Assembly (NCBI GenBank): GCA_019753285.1
Contig: JAIELD010000015.1
Coordinates: forward strand, 1-64,000
Direction: 5' to 3'
Source: Beijerinckiaceae bacterium
GTDB taxonomy: Bacteria > Pseudomonadota > Alphaproteobacteria > Rhizobiales > Beijerinckiaceae
Length of the DNA: 64,000 bases
Every line of letters starts with the position of its first letter. Positions within the stretch are counted from its first letter, which is position 1. The position numbers were made by a program, and so were the translations under genes. Shown here one piece after another: positions 46,257 through 55,870 of this stretch. The notes beneath the pieces are model-generated. The model worked only from the letters and a program-made list of their open reading frames with translations, ran no database searches and was not told where the DNA came from.

Positions 46257-47972
46257 TCAGGCCGCGACGCCCGGCGGATGGGGAATGGCGGTGAGTAATT
46301 CCTTGGTGTAGTCGGCCTTCGGCGAGCCGAGTACCTCTTCGGCCGTGCCTTCCTCCACGATGCGGCCCGTCCGCATCACGATCACCCTGTCGCAGAGCAG
46401 CCGCACGACGTTGAGATCATGGCTGACGAAGAGATAGCTCATGCCGAGGCGATGCTTCAGCTCTTCGAGCAGGTTCAGCACGACCGCCTGGACAGACACG
46501 TCGAGCGCGGCGGTCGGCTCGTCGAGAATGACGAGATCGGGATCGAGCGCTATGGCGCGGGCGATGCCGACGCGCGCCTTCTGCCCGCCCGACAATTGAT
46601 GCGGAAAACGGTCGATGAGATCGACCGGCAACCCGACGAGGCGCGCCAGTTCCTCGCAGCGGGCGCGCAGGGCGTCCCGGCCAAGCCCGCCGCCCATGCG
46701 CATGATCGGATCTGCGATGGCGCGCTCCGCCGTGAAGCGCGGGTTGAGGCTGTCGGTCGGGTCCTGAAAGACCATCTGGATGCGGCGGCGCATGGGTGAC
46801 GCCGCAAACGCCTTCGCCGGAATGGCGCCAATGTCGACGCCGTCGAACATGATGCTGCCGCCGGTTGGATCGATCAGCCGCGTCACCATCATCGAGGTGG
46901 TGGACTTGCCGCAGCCGGATTCGCCGACAAGCCCGAGCGTTTCTCCGCGCGCGACCGTGAAGCTGATGCCGTCGACCGCTCGGAAGGCCGGCTTTGCCGC
47001 CTCAGACGAACCGGTGAGCTTCGACCACAATTTCGAGGCCTGCGGCCGGGCATATTCCTTGACGAGTCCCTCGATGCTGAGGAGCGGCGTCGACGAAACA
47101 TCGGCCTTGGCGGCAGCCGGCGATTTCATCTCCGGCGCTCCGGCGCTGGGCACGGCGGGGAGAAGGTCGGCGAGCGTCATGCCGATGCGCGGCGTCGCCT
47201 GCATCAGCCGGCGCGTATAGGCATGCTGCGGCGCGGTGAAAATCTGCCCGGCGGCGGCCGTCTCCACGACCTTGCCCTTCTCCATCACAACGACCTTGTC
47301 GCAATAGGCGGCCGCGAGGCCAAGATCATGCGTGATGAGGATCGTCGACATGCCGCGCGCACGCGTCAGTTCGACGATGAGGTCCATCACCGCCTTCTGC
47401 GTGGTGACGTCGAGACCGGTGGTCGGTTCGTCGGCGATGAGAAGCTGTGGCTGGCAGGCGATGGCGAGCGCAATGACGACGCGCTGGCACATGCCGCCCG
47501 ACAATTCGAACGGATAGGCGTCGTAGCGCTCCTGCGGGTTGGCGATCTTGACCTGCGCCAGCGCCTCGATCGCCTTTTCCTTTGCCGTGGCGCGCGTCGC
47601 CTGCACATGCTGCAGCAGCACGTCCTCAATCTGCCGGCCGACCTTGCGAATGGGGTTGAGAGCAGCGCGCGGATTCTGGAAGATCATCGAGATTTCACGG
47701 CCGCGGAGATCCCGCATCTGGCTTTCGCTCGCCGTGACGAGATCGATTCCGGAGAAGCTGATTGAGCCATTGGCCACGCTGCCCGCGCGGTCGAGGATTC
47801 GGACCACCGCATAGGACGTCACCGACTTGCCTGAGCCCGATTCGCCGACGATCGCGACCGTTTCGCCTTTGGCGACCGAAATATCGATCGATTTCACCGC
47901 CTGGACCGTGCCGCGCCGCGTCGCGAACTCGACCGTCAGATTCCTGATCTCCAGCAGCGGCGGCGCGCTCAT
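46257..47972 (-). CDS. Dipeptide/oligopeptide-type ABC transporter, duplicated ATP-binding protein (GsiA-like)
   Basis: 571 aa with two complete ATPase modules (GESGSGKSVTSY and GESGCGKSTTSM; two LSGG signatures). Confidence 0.93.
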   Translation of the reverse strand: MSAPPLLEIRNLTVEFATRRGTVQAVKSIDISVAKGETVAIVGESGSGKSVTSYAVVRILDRAGSVANGSISFSGIDLVTASESQMRDLRGREISMIFQNPRAALNPIRKVGRQIEDVLLQHVQATRATAKEKAIEALAQVKIANPQERYDAYPFELSGGMCQRVVIALAIACQPQLLIADEPTTGLDVTTQKAVMDLIVELTRARGMSTILITHDLGLAAAYCDKVVVMEKGKVVETAAAGQIFTAPQHAYTRRLMQATPRIGMTLADLLPAVPSAGAPEMKSPAAAKADVSSTPLLSIEGLVKEYARPQASKLWSKLTGSSEAAKPAFRAVDGISFTVARGETLGLVGESGCGKSTTSMMVTRLIDPTGGSIMFDGVDIGAIPAKAFAASPMRRRIQMVFQDPTDSLNPRFTAERAIADPIMRMGGGLGRDALRARCEELARLVGLPVDLIDRFPHQLSGGQKARVGIARAIALDPDLVILDEPTAALDVSVQAVVLNLLEELKHRLGMSYLFVSHDLNVVRLLCDRVIVMRTGRIVEEGTAEEVLGSPKADYTKELLTAIPHPPGVAA

Positions 47973-48871
47973 CAGTTGCGCCTTTGCGGATCGACGAGGT
48001 CGCGGACGCCATCACCGAGCAGGTTGAAGCAGAACACGGCGAGCATGAGCGCGAGGCCGGGGAAGAAGGCGATCCACCATTCCCCGGAAACGATGAAGGC
48101 CGCACCCTCGGCGACCATGATGCCCCATTCCGGCGTCGGCGGCCGCACGCCAAGCCCGATGAAGGACAGGCCCGCGGCGTTCAAGATCGCATAGCCCATG
48201 GTGAGCGATACCTGCACCGCCATGATCGGCATGATGTTGGGGACGATCTGGGTAAGGAGAAGACGCCAGTCCGAATTGCCGGAGAGCCGTGCCGCCTGCA
48301 CGAAGCCCGCCTCCCGCCGCACATTGGCCTCGGCGCGCGCGACGCGCACATAGAGCGGAAAGTTGATGATGGCGGTCGCGATGACGATATTGGTGACGCT
48401 GTTGCCGAGCGCGGCGACGATGCCCATCGCCAGCACAAACAGCGGAAAGGCCATGATGGTGTCCGCGATGCGGCCGACCAGCTTGTCGATCCACCCGCCA
48501 AAAAAGCCCGCCATGACGCCGGCGAGGCCGCCAAACACGAAGACGAGCACGACGGACAACACCGCGATCGCAAAATCGAGCCTCGTCGCCACGATCACGC
48601 GGCTGAAGATGTCGCGGCCGAGCTGGTCGGTGCCGAACCAGTGCTTCCATGTCGGCGGCTTGAGCGCGGCAGCCGTGTCGCTCATCAGCGGATCGAACGG
48701 AACGAGAGACGGCCCAAGGAGCGCCGCCACGACGATCAGGAGGAACAGGCCCGAGGCAAGTCCCGTGATCGGGTTTTCGGAAACGACATGCCGCGCATGG
48801 GCAAAGAAGCTCGTCGAGGGCGGCGCGTCGAAGCGAAGCGGGGCCGGTTCCAGTTTGCCGACATCCGCCAT
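47972..48871 (-). CDS. Dpp-type ABC transporter permease (DppC-like)
   Basis: 299 aa; LKPPTWKHWFGTDQLGRDIFSRVIVATR. Confidence 0.93.
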   Translation of the reverse strand: MADVGKLEPAPLRFDAPPSTSFFAHARHVVSENPITGLASGLFLLIVVAALLGPSLVPFDPLMSDTAAALKPPTWKHWFGTDQLGRDIFSRVIVATRLDFAIAVLSVVLVFVFGGLAGVMAGFFGGWIDKLVGRIADTIMAFPLFVLAMGIVAALGNSVTNIVIATAIINFPLYVRVARAEANVRREAGFVQAARLSGNSDWRLLLTQIVPNIMPIMAVQVSLTMGYAILNAAGLSFIGLGVRPPTPEWGIMVAEGAAFIVSGEWWIAFFPGLALMLAVFCFNLLGDGVRDLVDPQRRN

Positions 48872-48873
48872 GC

Positions 48874-49887
48874 TCAGCCCTCCAGCCTCACGCGCGGATC
48901 GATCACTCCGTAAAGAATATCGATCATCAGGTTGAGCAGCACGTAGAGGATCGCCATGGTGAGCACGAAGCCCTGGATCGGCGCGTAATCCGAGGCGATC
49001 AGCGCCTCGACCGCGTAGGAGCCGATACCAGGCCAGGCGAACACCTTCTCGACGAGCACATTCGCGCCGAGCAGGAACGAGAAGACCATGCCGAGCGTGG
49101 TAACGACCGGCAGCATGGCGTTCCTGAAGGCATAGGTGCCGATGATGGTGGAGCTATCGAGCCCGCTCGCCCGCGCGGTGCGCACGAAGTCGGCTCCCAA
49201 CACTGCCAGCATCGAGGCGCGTGTCATGCGGGTGATCGGCGCGAGCGAGAAGATCGCCAGCGTCACCGCCGGAAGGATGAGCTGCGCGAAGGCGGCGCGG
49301 AAGGTCTCGAACTCGCCGGCGATCAGGCTGTCGATCAGCAGGAAACCGGTCACGCGCGCAGGTTCGGAATAGAAGACATCGAGCCGCCCGAGTGGCGCCG
49401 GCGTCCAGCCGAGGATGAAGTAGAATACATAGACCAGCAGCAGGCCGGTGAAGAACACCGGAAGAGACACGCCCGCCGTCGCGATGATGCGGCAGAGATG
49501 GTCGATCCAGGAGCCCTGACGCACTGCGGCCATCACGCCGAGCGGCAACGCGATCGACATGGCGAGAAAGAGCCCGGCAAGCGTCAACTCCGCCGAGGCC
49601 GGCAACCGGGCTGCGATGTCCTTGGTCACGGCCTGTCCCGTGGTCAGCGACTGGCCGAGATCGCCTTTGACCAGAGCTGCGACGTAATCGGCGAACTGAA
49701 CCGGCAACGGCTTGTCGAGGCCGAGCTTGGTGCGAATTTCGGCGATGGCCTGCGGCGTCGCGGCGGGTCCGGCGAAATAGGAGGCGGTATCGCCGGGCAG
49801 CACGCGGGTCAGCAGGAACGTCACGATGATGACCCCGATGAGGCTCGGGATGACTGTCAAGAAGCGCTTGCCGATCTGAGCCAGCAT
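48874..49887 (-). CDS. Dpp-type ABC transporter permease (DppB-like)
   Basis: 337 aa; GVIIVTFLLTRVLPGDTASYFAG; ITRMTRASMLAVLGADFVRTARASGL. Confidence 0.93.
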   Translation of the reverse strand: MLAQIGKRFLTVIPSLIGVIIVTFLLTRVLPGDTASYFAGPAATPQAIAEIRTKLGLDKPLPVQFADYVAALVKGDLGQSLTTGQAVTKDIAARLPASAELTLAGLFLAMSIALPLGVMAAVRQGSWIDHLCRIIATAGVSLPVFFTGLLLVYVFYFILGWTPAPLGRLDVFYSEPARVTGFLLIDSLIAGEFETFRAAFAQLILPAVTLAIFSLAPITRMTRASMLAVLGADFVRTARASGLDSSTIIGTYAFRNAMLPVVTTLGMVFSFLLGANVLVEKVFAWPGIGSYAVEALIASDYAPIQGFVLTMAILYVLLNLMIDILYGVIDPRVRLEG

Positions 49888-49893
49888 GGGCGG

Positions 49894-51480
49894 TCAGGCC
49901 TTGGTGAGATAGCGGAAATCAGGTTCGCGGCACGGCCAGAACTGGTAGCCACCGATCGTCTTCTGCATCGCGACATCGTGCAGCGGCTGCGCGATCGGAA
50001 TAACCGGCACGTCATGCGCCGCCATGGCGACGAAGGCTTCGACCTGCGATTGATAATCGGCGGCATCCTTAGCGAAACGTGCGCCGTCGATCAGCTTGTC
50101 CATCGCCGGGTTCTGGTAGCTGGAGATGTTGAAAATCGAATTGTTGCCGTGGAAATTCCAGAAGAAGTAGTAGTCTGGGAAATCGAGCCAGCCGCCGAAA
50201 CGGTTGATCGCCATCGGATGGATCTTCTTGTTGAGTTCGCCGCGAAAATTCGCGCCGGGTATCTTCGACAGTTCGACATCGATCCCGATGGAGCCAAGCG
50301 CCTCCTTGATCAGCACCGCCATGGGCTCGGCGATTGTCGCGGCGCCGGAATCGAAGATCAGCGTCGTCTTGAAGCCGCCGGGCACAGCCTGATCGACCAG
50401 TGCCTTCGCCTTGGCGGCGTCCGTGACATAGGGGAATGGCTGCGGCCAGGCGGTATTCGGCTTCGGCGGTCCGCCCCACATGGCGACGCCGCGCCCGAAG
50501 AGCGAAGCCTGCATGATTTTCTCATACGGCATCGCCCAGGCGACGGCCTGCCGGACGCGAACATCGGTGAAAGGCCCCGTCGCGGCATTGAGCGCCAGAT
50601 ACCAGAGCGCGTTCGGCACCGGCACGCCGACCACCTTGACCTTGCCGGCTTCCGCAAGATCCTTGAAGTCCTTTGGCGGCAGGCCGTAGGAAATGTCGGC
50701 GTCGCCGCGCTCCAGCAAGGCGCGCCGCGTCGAAGGCGAGGGGATGTCGCGCGCGATGATCTTGCGCAGGGTCGGCAGCTTGCCGCAGGTCCAGGCGTCG
50801 TTGCGCACATAGACGGTCTCGCTGCCGGGCTTCCAGCTCTCCACCTTGAAGGCGCCGGAGCCGGCAATGTTGTTTTTCAGCCATTCCTTCGCCCAGGGAT
50901 CGTCGCCACCATTCTTGATGGCAAGCTCGCTATCGATCACGAAGGGGATCGTCACGGCAAGGTTCGGCAGCGAGAGCTTGTCCTTGCGCAGGAAGTCTAT
51001 GCGAAAGGTTCGGTCGTCGACCGCCACGAACTGTTCCGGCTTCTCGAACGAACCGGCATTCATCTGCGTCTTGGCGAAGCCGCCGATCGAGACCGCGCGG
51101 TCGAACGACCATTTCACGTCCTTCGCGGTCACGGGGCGGCCGGAATGGAACTTCGCCTCGCGCAGCTTGAAGGTGATGCTCATGCCGTCAGCCGCCATCT
51201 GCCAGCTTTCGGCGAGTTCAGGCTCGAGATCGGTCATGTTATAGGCATTGCCGTTGCCGCCCGGCAAAGGCGTCGGCTTGAAGCGGATCAGGCGATCATA
51301 GCAGTTGAGCGCGACGCCGTTGACCGGCTGGGACGAGCCGATGCCCTGCATGTCGAGGCTGTTCGGGCCATATTCCTGAACAAGGATCAGCGTTTCGCTG
51401 CGGCTCGGCGCCTGGGCGAAACCCTTGGCGGCAAAGGGCGCTGCAAGGCCGGCTACCAGGACGGAACGGCGATTGATCAT
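49894..51480 (-). CDS. Family 5 extracellular solute-binding protein (1 of 2)
   Basis: Start ATG 51480 (MINRRSVLVAGLAAPFAAKGFAQA); KLREAKFHSGRPVTAKDVKWSFDRAVSIGG. Confidence 0.92.
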   Translation of the reverse strand: MINRRSVLVAGLAAPFAAKGFAQAPSRSETLILVQEYGPNSLDMQGIGSSQPVNGVALNCYDRLIRFKPTPLPGGNGNAYNMTDLEPELAESWQMAADGMSITFKLREAKFHSGRPVTAKDVKWSFDRAVSIGGFAKTQMNAGSFEKPEQFVAVDDRTFRIDFLRKDKLSLPNLAVTIPFVIDSELAIKNGGDDPWAKEWLKNNIAGSGAFKVESWKPGSETVYVRNDAWTCGKLPTLRKIIARDIPSPSTRRALLERGDADISYGLPPKDFKDLAEAGKVKVVGVPVPNALWYLALNAATGPFTDVRVRQAVAWAMPYEKIMQASLFGRGVAMWGGPPKPNTAWPQPFPYVTDAAKAKALVDQAVPGGFKTTLIFDSGAATIAEPMAVLIKEALGSIGIDVELSKIPGANFRGELNKKIHPMAINRFGGWLDFPDYYFFWNFHGNNSIFNISSYQNPAMDKLIDGARFAKDAADYQSQVEAFVAMAAHDVPVIPIAQPLHDVAMQKTIGGYQFWPCREPDFRYLTKA

Positions 51481-51546
51481 GAGCGGCCTGCACTTTTGTT
51501 GGACTGCTATTACTGCCGGTTCAAGAGGCAAAGAGCATGCCGAATC

Positions 51547-53169
51547 TCAAGCCTTCACGAGAGCCCGGTAGTCGAGCCGGCGATGGAACCAGTATTGATA
51601 GCCGGAGACGTTCTTCTGCATCGCGACGTTCGAATAAGGCTGGAACAGCGGAATGCGTGGTACATCGGTGAAGGCCGTTTCGATGAAGCCTTTCACGTCC
51701 TTCTCATAGGTCGCGGCATCGCCGACAGCCGCGGCTTTCCGCGCACCGTCGATGAAGGCATCCATCGTCGGCGACTGGTAGCTCATCGTGTTGAAGACCG
51801 AATTTGCGCCGTGGTAGCACCAGAAGAAGAAATACTCCGGATAATCGAGCCAGCCGGAAAAAACGTTCGTGTAGAGCGGCATCACCTTCTTGTTGAGCTC
51901 CGTGCGCCAGTTCGCACCGGGAATCTTATTGATGGTGGTGCGGATGCCGATCTGCCCGAGGCTTTCCTGCACGAGGATCGCCAGCGGTTCGTTGATCGTC
52001 GCAAAACCGAGATCGAACGAGATCGTCGTCTCGAATCCGTTGGGGTAGCCCGCTTCCGTGAGCAGCGCTTTCGCCTTCGCCATGTCGGTGTTGTATTGGT
52101 GAGCGACCGGCCAGCTCGCTGCTGGAGACCCGCTCGCGCCGAATAGAGGCTTGCCGAGGCCGAACAGCACCGCATCCATGATCTTCTGATAGGGGATGGC
52201 ATAAGCCACCGCCTGCCTCACCTTCGGGTTGTCGAAGGGCGGCTGCTTCACGTTCATGCCGAGATACTGGCAGCCGTTCGAGAAGGGCGTCGATACGATC
52301 GAGAGCTTGCCGGCGTCCTTCAGCTCGACGAAATCCTTGTTCGGCAACTCGTACGAGATATCCGCGTCGCCGCGCTCGAGCAGCGCCCTGCGGTTGCCGG
52401 CGGATGGCACCATGCGCCAGATGATGCGGCGCACCTTGGGCAGCGTGCCGCCTTTCCAATCCTCGTTGCGCTCCAGCACGACCTCGGTCCCCGGCGTCCA
52501 TTTCGTGACCTTGTAGGCGCCCGAGCCGGCGGGTGTCTGCTTTGTATATTCGAGCCCCCAGGGATCGTTCGGACCGGCGTTCTTCTTGACGAGTTCGGAG
52601 TTGACGACGCAGGGCACGATCACCGCCAGATCGGGGATGGTCAGCCGGTCCTTCCGGATGAAATCGACGCGGACCGTATGATCGTCGACGACGACGAACT
52701 GCTCCGGCTTCTCGAGCGAGCCGGCCTTCATCTGGAATGTCGGGAAGCCGCCGACGGAGACCGCGCGGTCGAGCGACCACTTCACATCCTTTGCCGTCAC
52801 CGGCGTCCCGTCATGGAAGGTCGCGTTCTTCTTCAGCTTGAAGGTCACCGACATGTCGCCGACCGCCATGTCCTCGGCGAGCTCCATCTTGAACTTGTCG
52901 CGGTCGTAATAGGCGGTTCCGTTCACGTCCTTCATCTCGTGGCTGATGAGGCGGTCATAGGTGTTCCAGGAAACTTCATAGCCTGGAACGTTCGTGCCGA
53001 CGCCGTGGATGTCGAGATTGTTGGGCCCGCTCTCGGAGACGATCAGCAAGGTCTCCTGCCGCGCCTGCGCTTTCGCCGGAGACCAGACCGAGGGCGCGGC
53101 GATTGCAGCGGCGGTCGTGGCGGATGCCGTCTGCAAAAAACGACGGCGGTCGATCGGCGTATTGGTCAT
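51547..53169 (-). CDS. Family 5 extracellular solute-binding protein (2 of 2)
   Basis: Tat-like leader DRRRFLQTASATTAAAIAAP; KLKKNATFHDGTPVTAKDVKWSLDRAVSVGG; ATG 53169 preceded by GAGGGG. Confidence 0.92.
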   Translation of the reverse strand: MTNTPIDRRRFLQTASATTAAAIAAPSVWSPAKAQARQETLLIVSESGPNNLDIHGVGTNVPGYEVSWNTYDRLISHEMKDVNGTAYYDRDKFKMELAEDMAVGDMSVTFKLKKNATFHDGTPVTAKDVKWSLDRAVSVGGFPTFQMKAGSLEKPEQFVVVDDHTVRVDFIRKDRLTIPDLAVIVPCVVNSELVKKNAGPNDPWGLEYTKQTPAGSGAYKVTKWTPGTEVVLERNEDWKGGTLPKVRRIIWRMVPSAGNRRALLERGDADISYELPNKDFVELKDAGKLSIVSTPFSNGCQYLGMNVKQPPFDNPKVRQAVAYAIPYQKIMDAVLFGLGKPLFGASGSPAASWPVAHQYNTDMAKAKALLTEAGYPNGFETTISFDLGFATINEPLAILVQESLGQIGIRTTINKIPGANWRTELNKKVMPLYTNVFSGWLDYPEYFFFWCYHGANSVFNTMSYQSPTMDAFIDGARKAAAVGDAATYEKDVKGFIETAFTDVPRIPLFQPYSNVAMQKNVSGYQYWFHRRLDYRALVKA

Positions 53170-53203
53170 GGCGTGCCCCTCATGCATGTTCTACGGAGGG
53201 AAA

Positions 53204-53219
53204 AGCACGGATTATGCCA
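53204..53219 (-). promoter_or_regulatory. Sigma-54-like promoter motif upstream of the Dpp-type operon
   Basis: Minus strand TGGCATAATCCGTGCT vs TGGCACGNNNNTTGCW: conserved GG and GC at correct spacing, with mismatches at C, G and one T; -12 GC about 36 nt before ATG 53169. Confidence 0.4.
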
Positions 53220-53245
53220 AGGAACGTTCGATTGGTGCCTTGCGC

Positions 53246-53791
53246 TCAACCGCGGACCGGGGTCTTCTGCTGGCGTTCGCGGGCAGCGTTGGACTTGATC
53301 GCGTTCAGCACGGCATGCGGGTCGGTCGGCTCGGACATCGCGCCGGCCTCGTGATCAACGCGATCCTCGATATCCGGATGGTCACGGCGCAGCGCCTCCA
53401 GCAACTGGATGATCTTGGCGGATTTCTGCTCGCTCAATATCGCGAGCTGCAACGCCAACTGCTCGCGCTGTCGGGCAAGCTCATCCTCGCGGCTCTGGGT
53501 CGCCAGCACGAGGATGGTGGTATAAAGCGCGAGTATGCCGACGCCGCCCTGCAGCCAGAAAAAGGGCGGCGGGTCGAGCGGCTCGACATGCTCCAGCAAG
53601 AGAACGGTGTTGAGCGCGATCCAGCAGGCGATGGCGAGCCCGATCGCCGCGACGAAGCCGGCGCTGCCGATCGCCCGGCGCATGCGGGCTAGCAGGCGCT
53701 GGAAGCGTGTCGCCTCAGCGCCGTGCTCGGCATGGAACTGCGCAACCGCCTTGACGGTTTCGTCGATATGCTCCGGCAGCGCCGGCTCCAT
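53246..53791 (-). CDS. DUF1003 domain-containing membrane protein
   Basis: GFVAAIGLAIACWIALN...DPPPFFWLQGGVGILALYTTILVLATQSREDELARQREQLALQLAILSEQKSAKIIQLLE; start chosen at 53791. Confidence 0.85.
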   Translation of the reverse strand: MEPALPEHIDETVKAVAQFHAEHGAEATRFQRLLARMRRAIGSAGFVAAIGLAIACWIALNTVLLLEHVEPLDPPPFFWLQGGVGILALYTTILVLATQSREDELARQREQLALQLAILSEQKSAKIIQLLEALRRDHPDIEDRVDHEAGAMSEPTDPHAVLNAIKSNAARERQQKTPVRG

Positions 53792-53930
53792 CGCATCGAA
53801 AGCCAGAATGAACCTCCCTTGCGCCGTTTTGCAGGCCGGCATCGCGTCTGCGGGATCGCTATGCCGTGCCGTCGCGCTCAGGACAGGAATCGGCCAAAAT
53901 CCGAATTTGTTCCTTGGCCGCGCGCTGGCC

Positions 53931-54947
53931 TCAGGCGCTTCGTTCCTGCGGCATGGTGAAGAATTCATGCATCACGTGCCAGATGCGGTGGCGGTTGATG
54001 CCGAGCACCGCGACATGGGCGATGCCTTTCATCATCGCGAACTGCTTGTCCTTGTTCGGAAGCTTCGAGAAGAACTCGATGAGCTCCGCTTCCGTGGCGT
54101 TGCCGTCGGTCGCCGCGCGGGTGATCATCACCGGGCAGGTGAGCTTCGTCGGGTCGACCATTGGCATGTGAATCGCCATGTCGAGATAGGTGCCGCTCGG
54201 CGCCTTGTCCGAGAGCGGCAGTTCGTAGTCGGCGAGCGCTTCAGCCATGGCCGGCTCGAAGGTCGAGGGGTCGTCACGGCTGAAGATCGCACGGAACGTC
54301 TCGCGCGTGCGCGGCCGCCAGTTGCGCGATTTATAGGTTTCGACCTGCTCACGCCGTTTCATGATTTCGGGCGCGCCTTCGCCCGTGTAGGTGAAGGCAT
54401 CGAGCACGATGCGGTCGACCGCATCCGGCTGCTCCATGGCGAAAACGCCGAGCCTGATCGCGCCGGATGACTGGCCGTAGAACATCAGCTTCTTCTGACC
54501 CGTCACCGATTGGACGACGGGGATCGCCGCTTTCAGATCATCGGCCCCGGAGCGGATGTTGGAGTTCGTCCCGGTCATCGAGGAGCGGCCATAGTTTTCA
54601 TGATCGACCGTCCACACATCGAAGCCCCAGCGTGCGAAGGCATCCATGAACGAATAGTCCGGCTTGCCTGGCACCTGCAGATCGAAGCCGCCACGGCCCG
54701 AGAACGACGAGCCGTGCACGAGAAACAGGACGGGTTTCGGCCCTCCAGACGCGGTTTTCTTACGATAAAGATAGAGCTTCACGTCGCCCTTCTGCGCCCA
54801 GTGCTCTTCCGCGACCACGGATTCGGCGGTATCGGCATGAGCGGCCTCCGGCGCGGCGAACCCGGCCGCGGCGCCCGCCGTCGCCAGCGCCGAACCCTTG
54901 AGGAACTGTCGGCGCGGCAGTGCGAGATGGTTGCGAATACTTGTCAT
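53931..54947 (-). CDS. Alpha/beta hydrolase with Tat-like signal
   Basis: RRQFLKGSALATAGAAAGFAAPEAAHA; PVLFLVHGSSFSGRGGFDLQVPG; MFYGQSSGAIRLG. Confidence 0.85.
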   Translation of the reverse strand: MTSIRNHLALPRRQFLKGSALATAGAAAGFAAPEAAHADTAESVVAEEHWAQKGDVKLYLYRKKTASGGPKPVLFLVHGSSFSGRGGFDLQVPGKPDYSFMDAFARWGFDVWTVDHENYGRSSMTGTNSNIRSGADDLKAAIPVVQSVTGQKKLMFYGQSSGAIRLGVFAMEQPDAVDRIVLDAFTYTGEGAPEIMKRREQVETYKSRNWRPRTRETFRAIFSRDDPSTFEPAMAEALADYELPLSDKAPSGTYLDMAIHMPMVDPTKLTCPVMITRAATDGNATEAELIEFFSKLPNKDKQFAMMKGIAHVAVLGINRHRIWHVMHEFFTMPQERSA

Positions 54948-55033
54948 GAAAGCCTCCTTGTTGCTTGATGGTTCAGCCCCCCGAACGCATGAATGCCGCG
55001 GGCAGGATGTCTCCCCGCCATGTTGCCGGCCGG

Positions 55034-55870
55034 TCAGCCATCCTTCACCGCGCCCGCCGTCAGCCCGGCCACGATTTGCCGCTGGGCGAATACCGTGAGC
55101 ACGAGAACCGGAAAGGTGACGATGAGAGCGGCCGCGGCGAGCGGGCCCCAGCTCAACTGCTCGAATGAGATCATGTTGTAGACCGCCACCGGCAGCGTAC
55201 GCGTCTGCCGCCCGGCGAGGACGATACCGAAGACGAAGTTGTTCCAGGAAAAGATCACGGCGAGGATGAGCGCCACCGTGATGCCGGGTTTCGCGATCGG
55301 CAGCGCGACATGACGGAAGACCTGCCAGGATGATGCGCCGTCGATCGCGGCGGCTTCTTCCAGATCCATCGGTGTCGTCTCGAAATAGCCGATCATGATC
55401 CAGATCACGATCGGCACGGTCAGCACGAGATGGGCGATGATCTGCGGCGCAAGCGTGCCGAGCAGCCCCAGCCACTGGAAGAGAAGAAACAACGGAATGA
55501 GATAGGAGAGGCCAGGCGTCATGCGCGCGATGAGCACGACCGCGGCCATCTTCGTCGCCTTCATCCTCGCGATCGCGTAGCCGGCCGGCACGCCGACGAG
55601 GAGCGCGATCAGGGTCGCCGAACCGGTAACGATGACGCTGTTCCAGAAGATCGACAGGAAGCCATTCGATTCGAAGACGCTCGCATAGTTCTTCCAGGCG
55701 ATGCGATCGGGGAAGAACACCGGCGGATAGGCAGCGTTGTCGATCTCGTATTTCAGCGACAGCGACAGCATCCAGAGAAAGAACAGGATGGCCGGCGAGA
55801 CGATCGCCAGCACGGACAGCAGGAGCGTGAGCCTGCGCACCAGAAGGCTTCCTCCGCCGGCGACGATCAT
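55034..55870 (-). CDS. Carbohydrate-type ABC transporter permease (MalG-like)
   Basis: 279 codons from ATG 55870; EEAAAIDGASSWQVFRHVALPIAKPGITVALILAVIFSWNNFVFGIVLAG EAA loop. Confidence 0.92.
   Translation of the reverse strand: MIVAGGGSLLVRRLTLLLSVLAIVSPAILFFLWMLSLSLKYEIDNAAYPPVFFPDRIAWKNYASVFESNGFLSIFWNSVIVTGSATLIALLVGVPAGYAIARMKATKMAAVVLIARMTPGLSYLIPLFLLFQWLGLLGTLAPQIIAHLVLTVPIVIWIMIGYFETTPMDLEEAAAIDGASSWQVFRHVALPIAKPGITVALILAVIFSWNNFVFGIVLAGRQTRTLPVAVYNMISFEQLSWGPLAAAALIVTFPVLVLTVFAQRQIVAGLTAGAVKDG

Noticed and set aside
49498-52146. 882-aa plus-strand ORF, the longest in the track
   Set aside because: Antisense shadow of the DppB and binding-protein genes; no recognisable domain.
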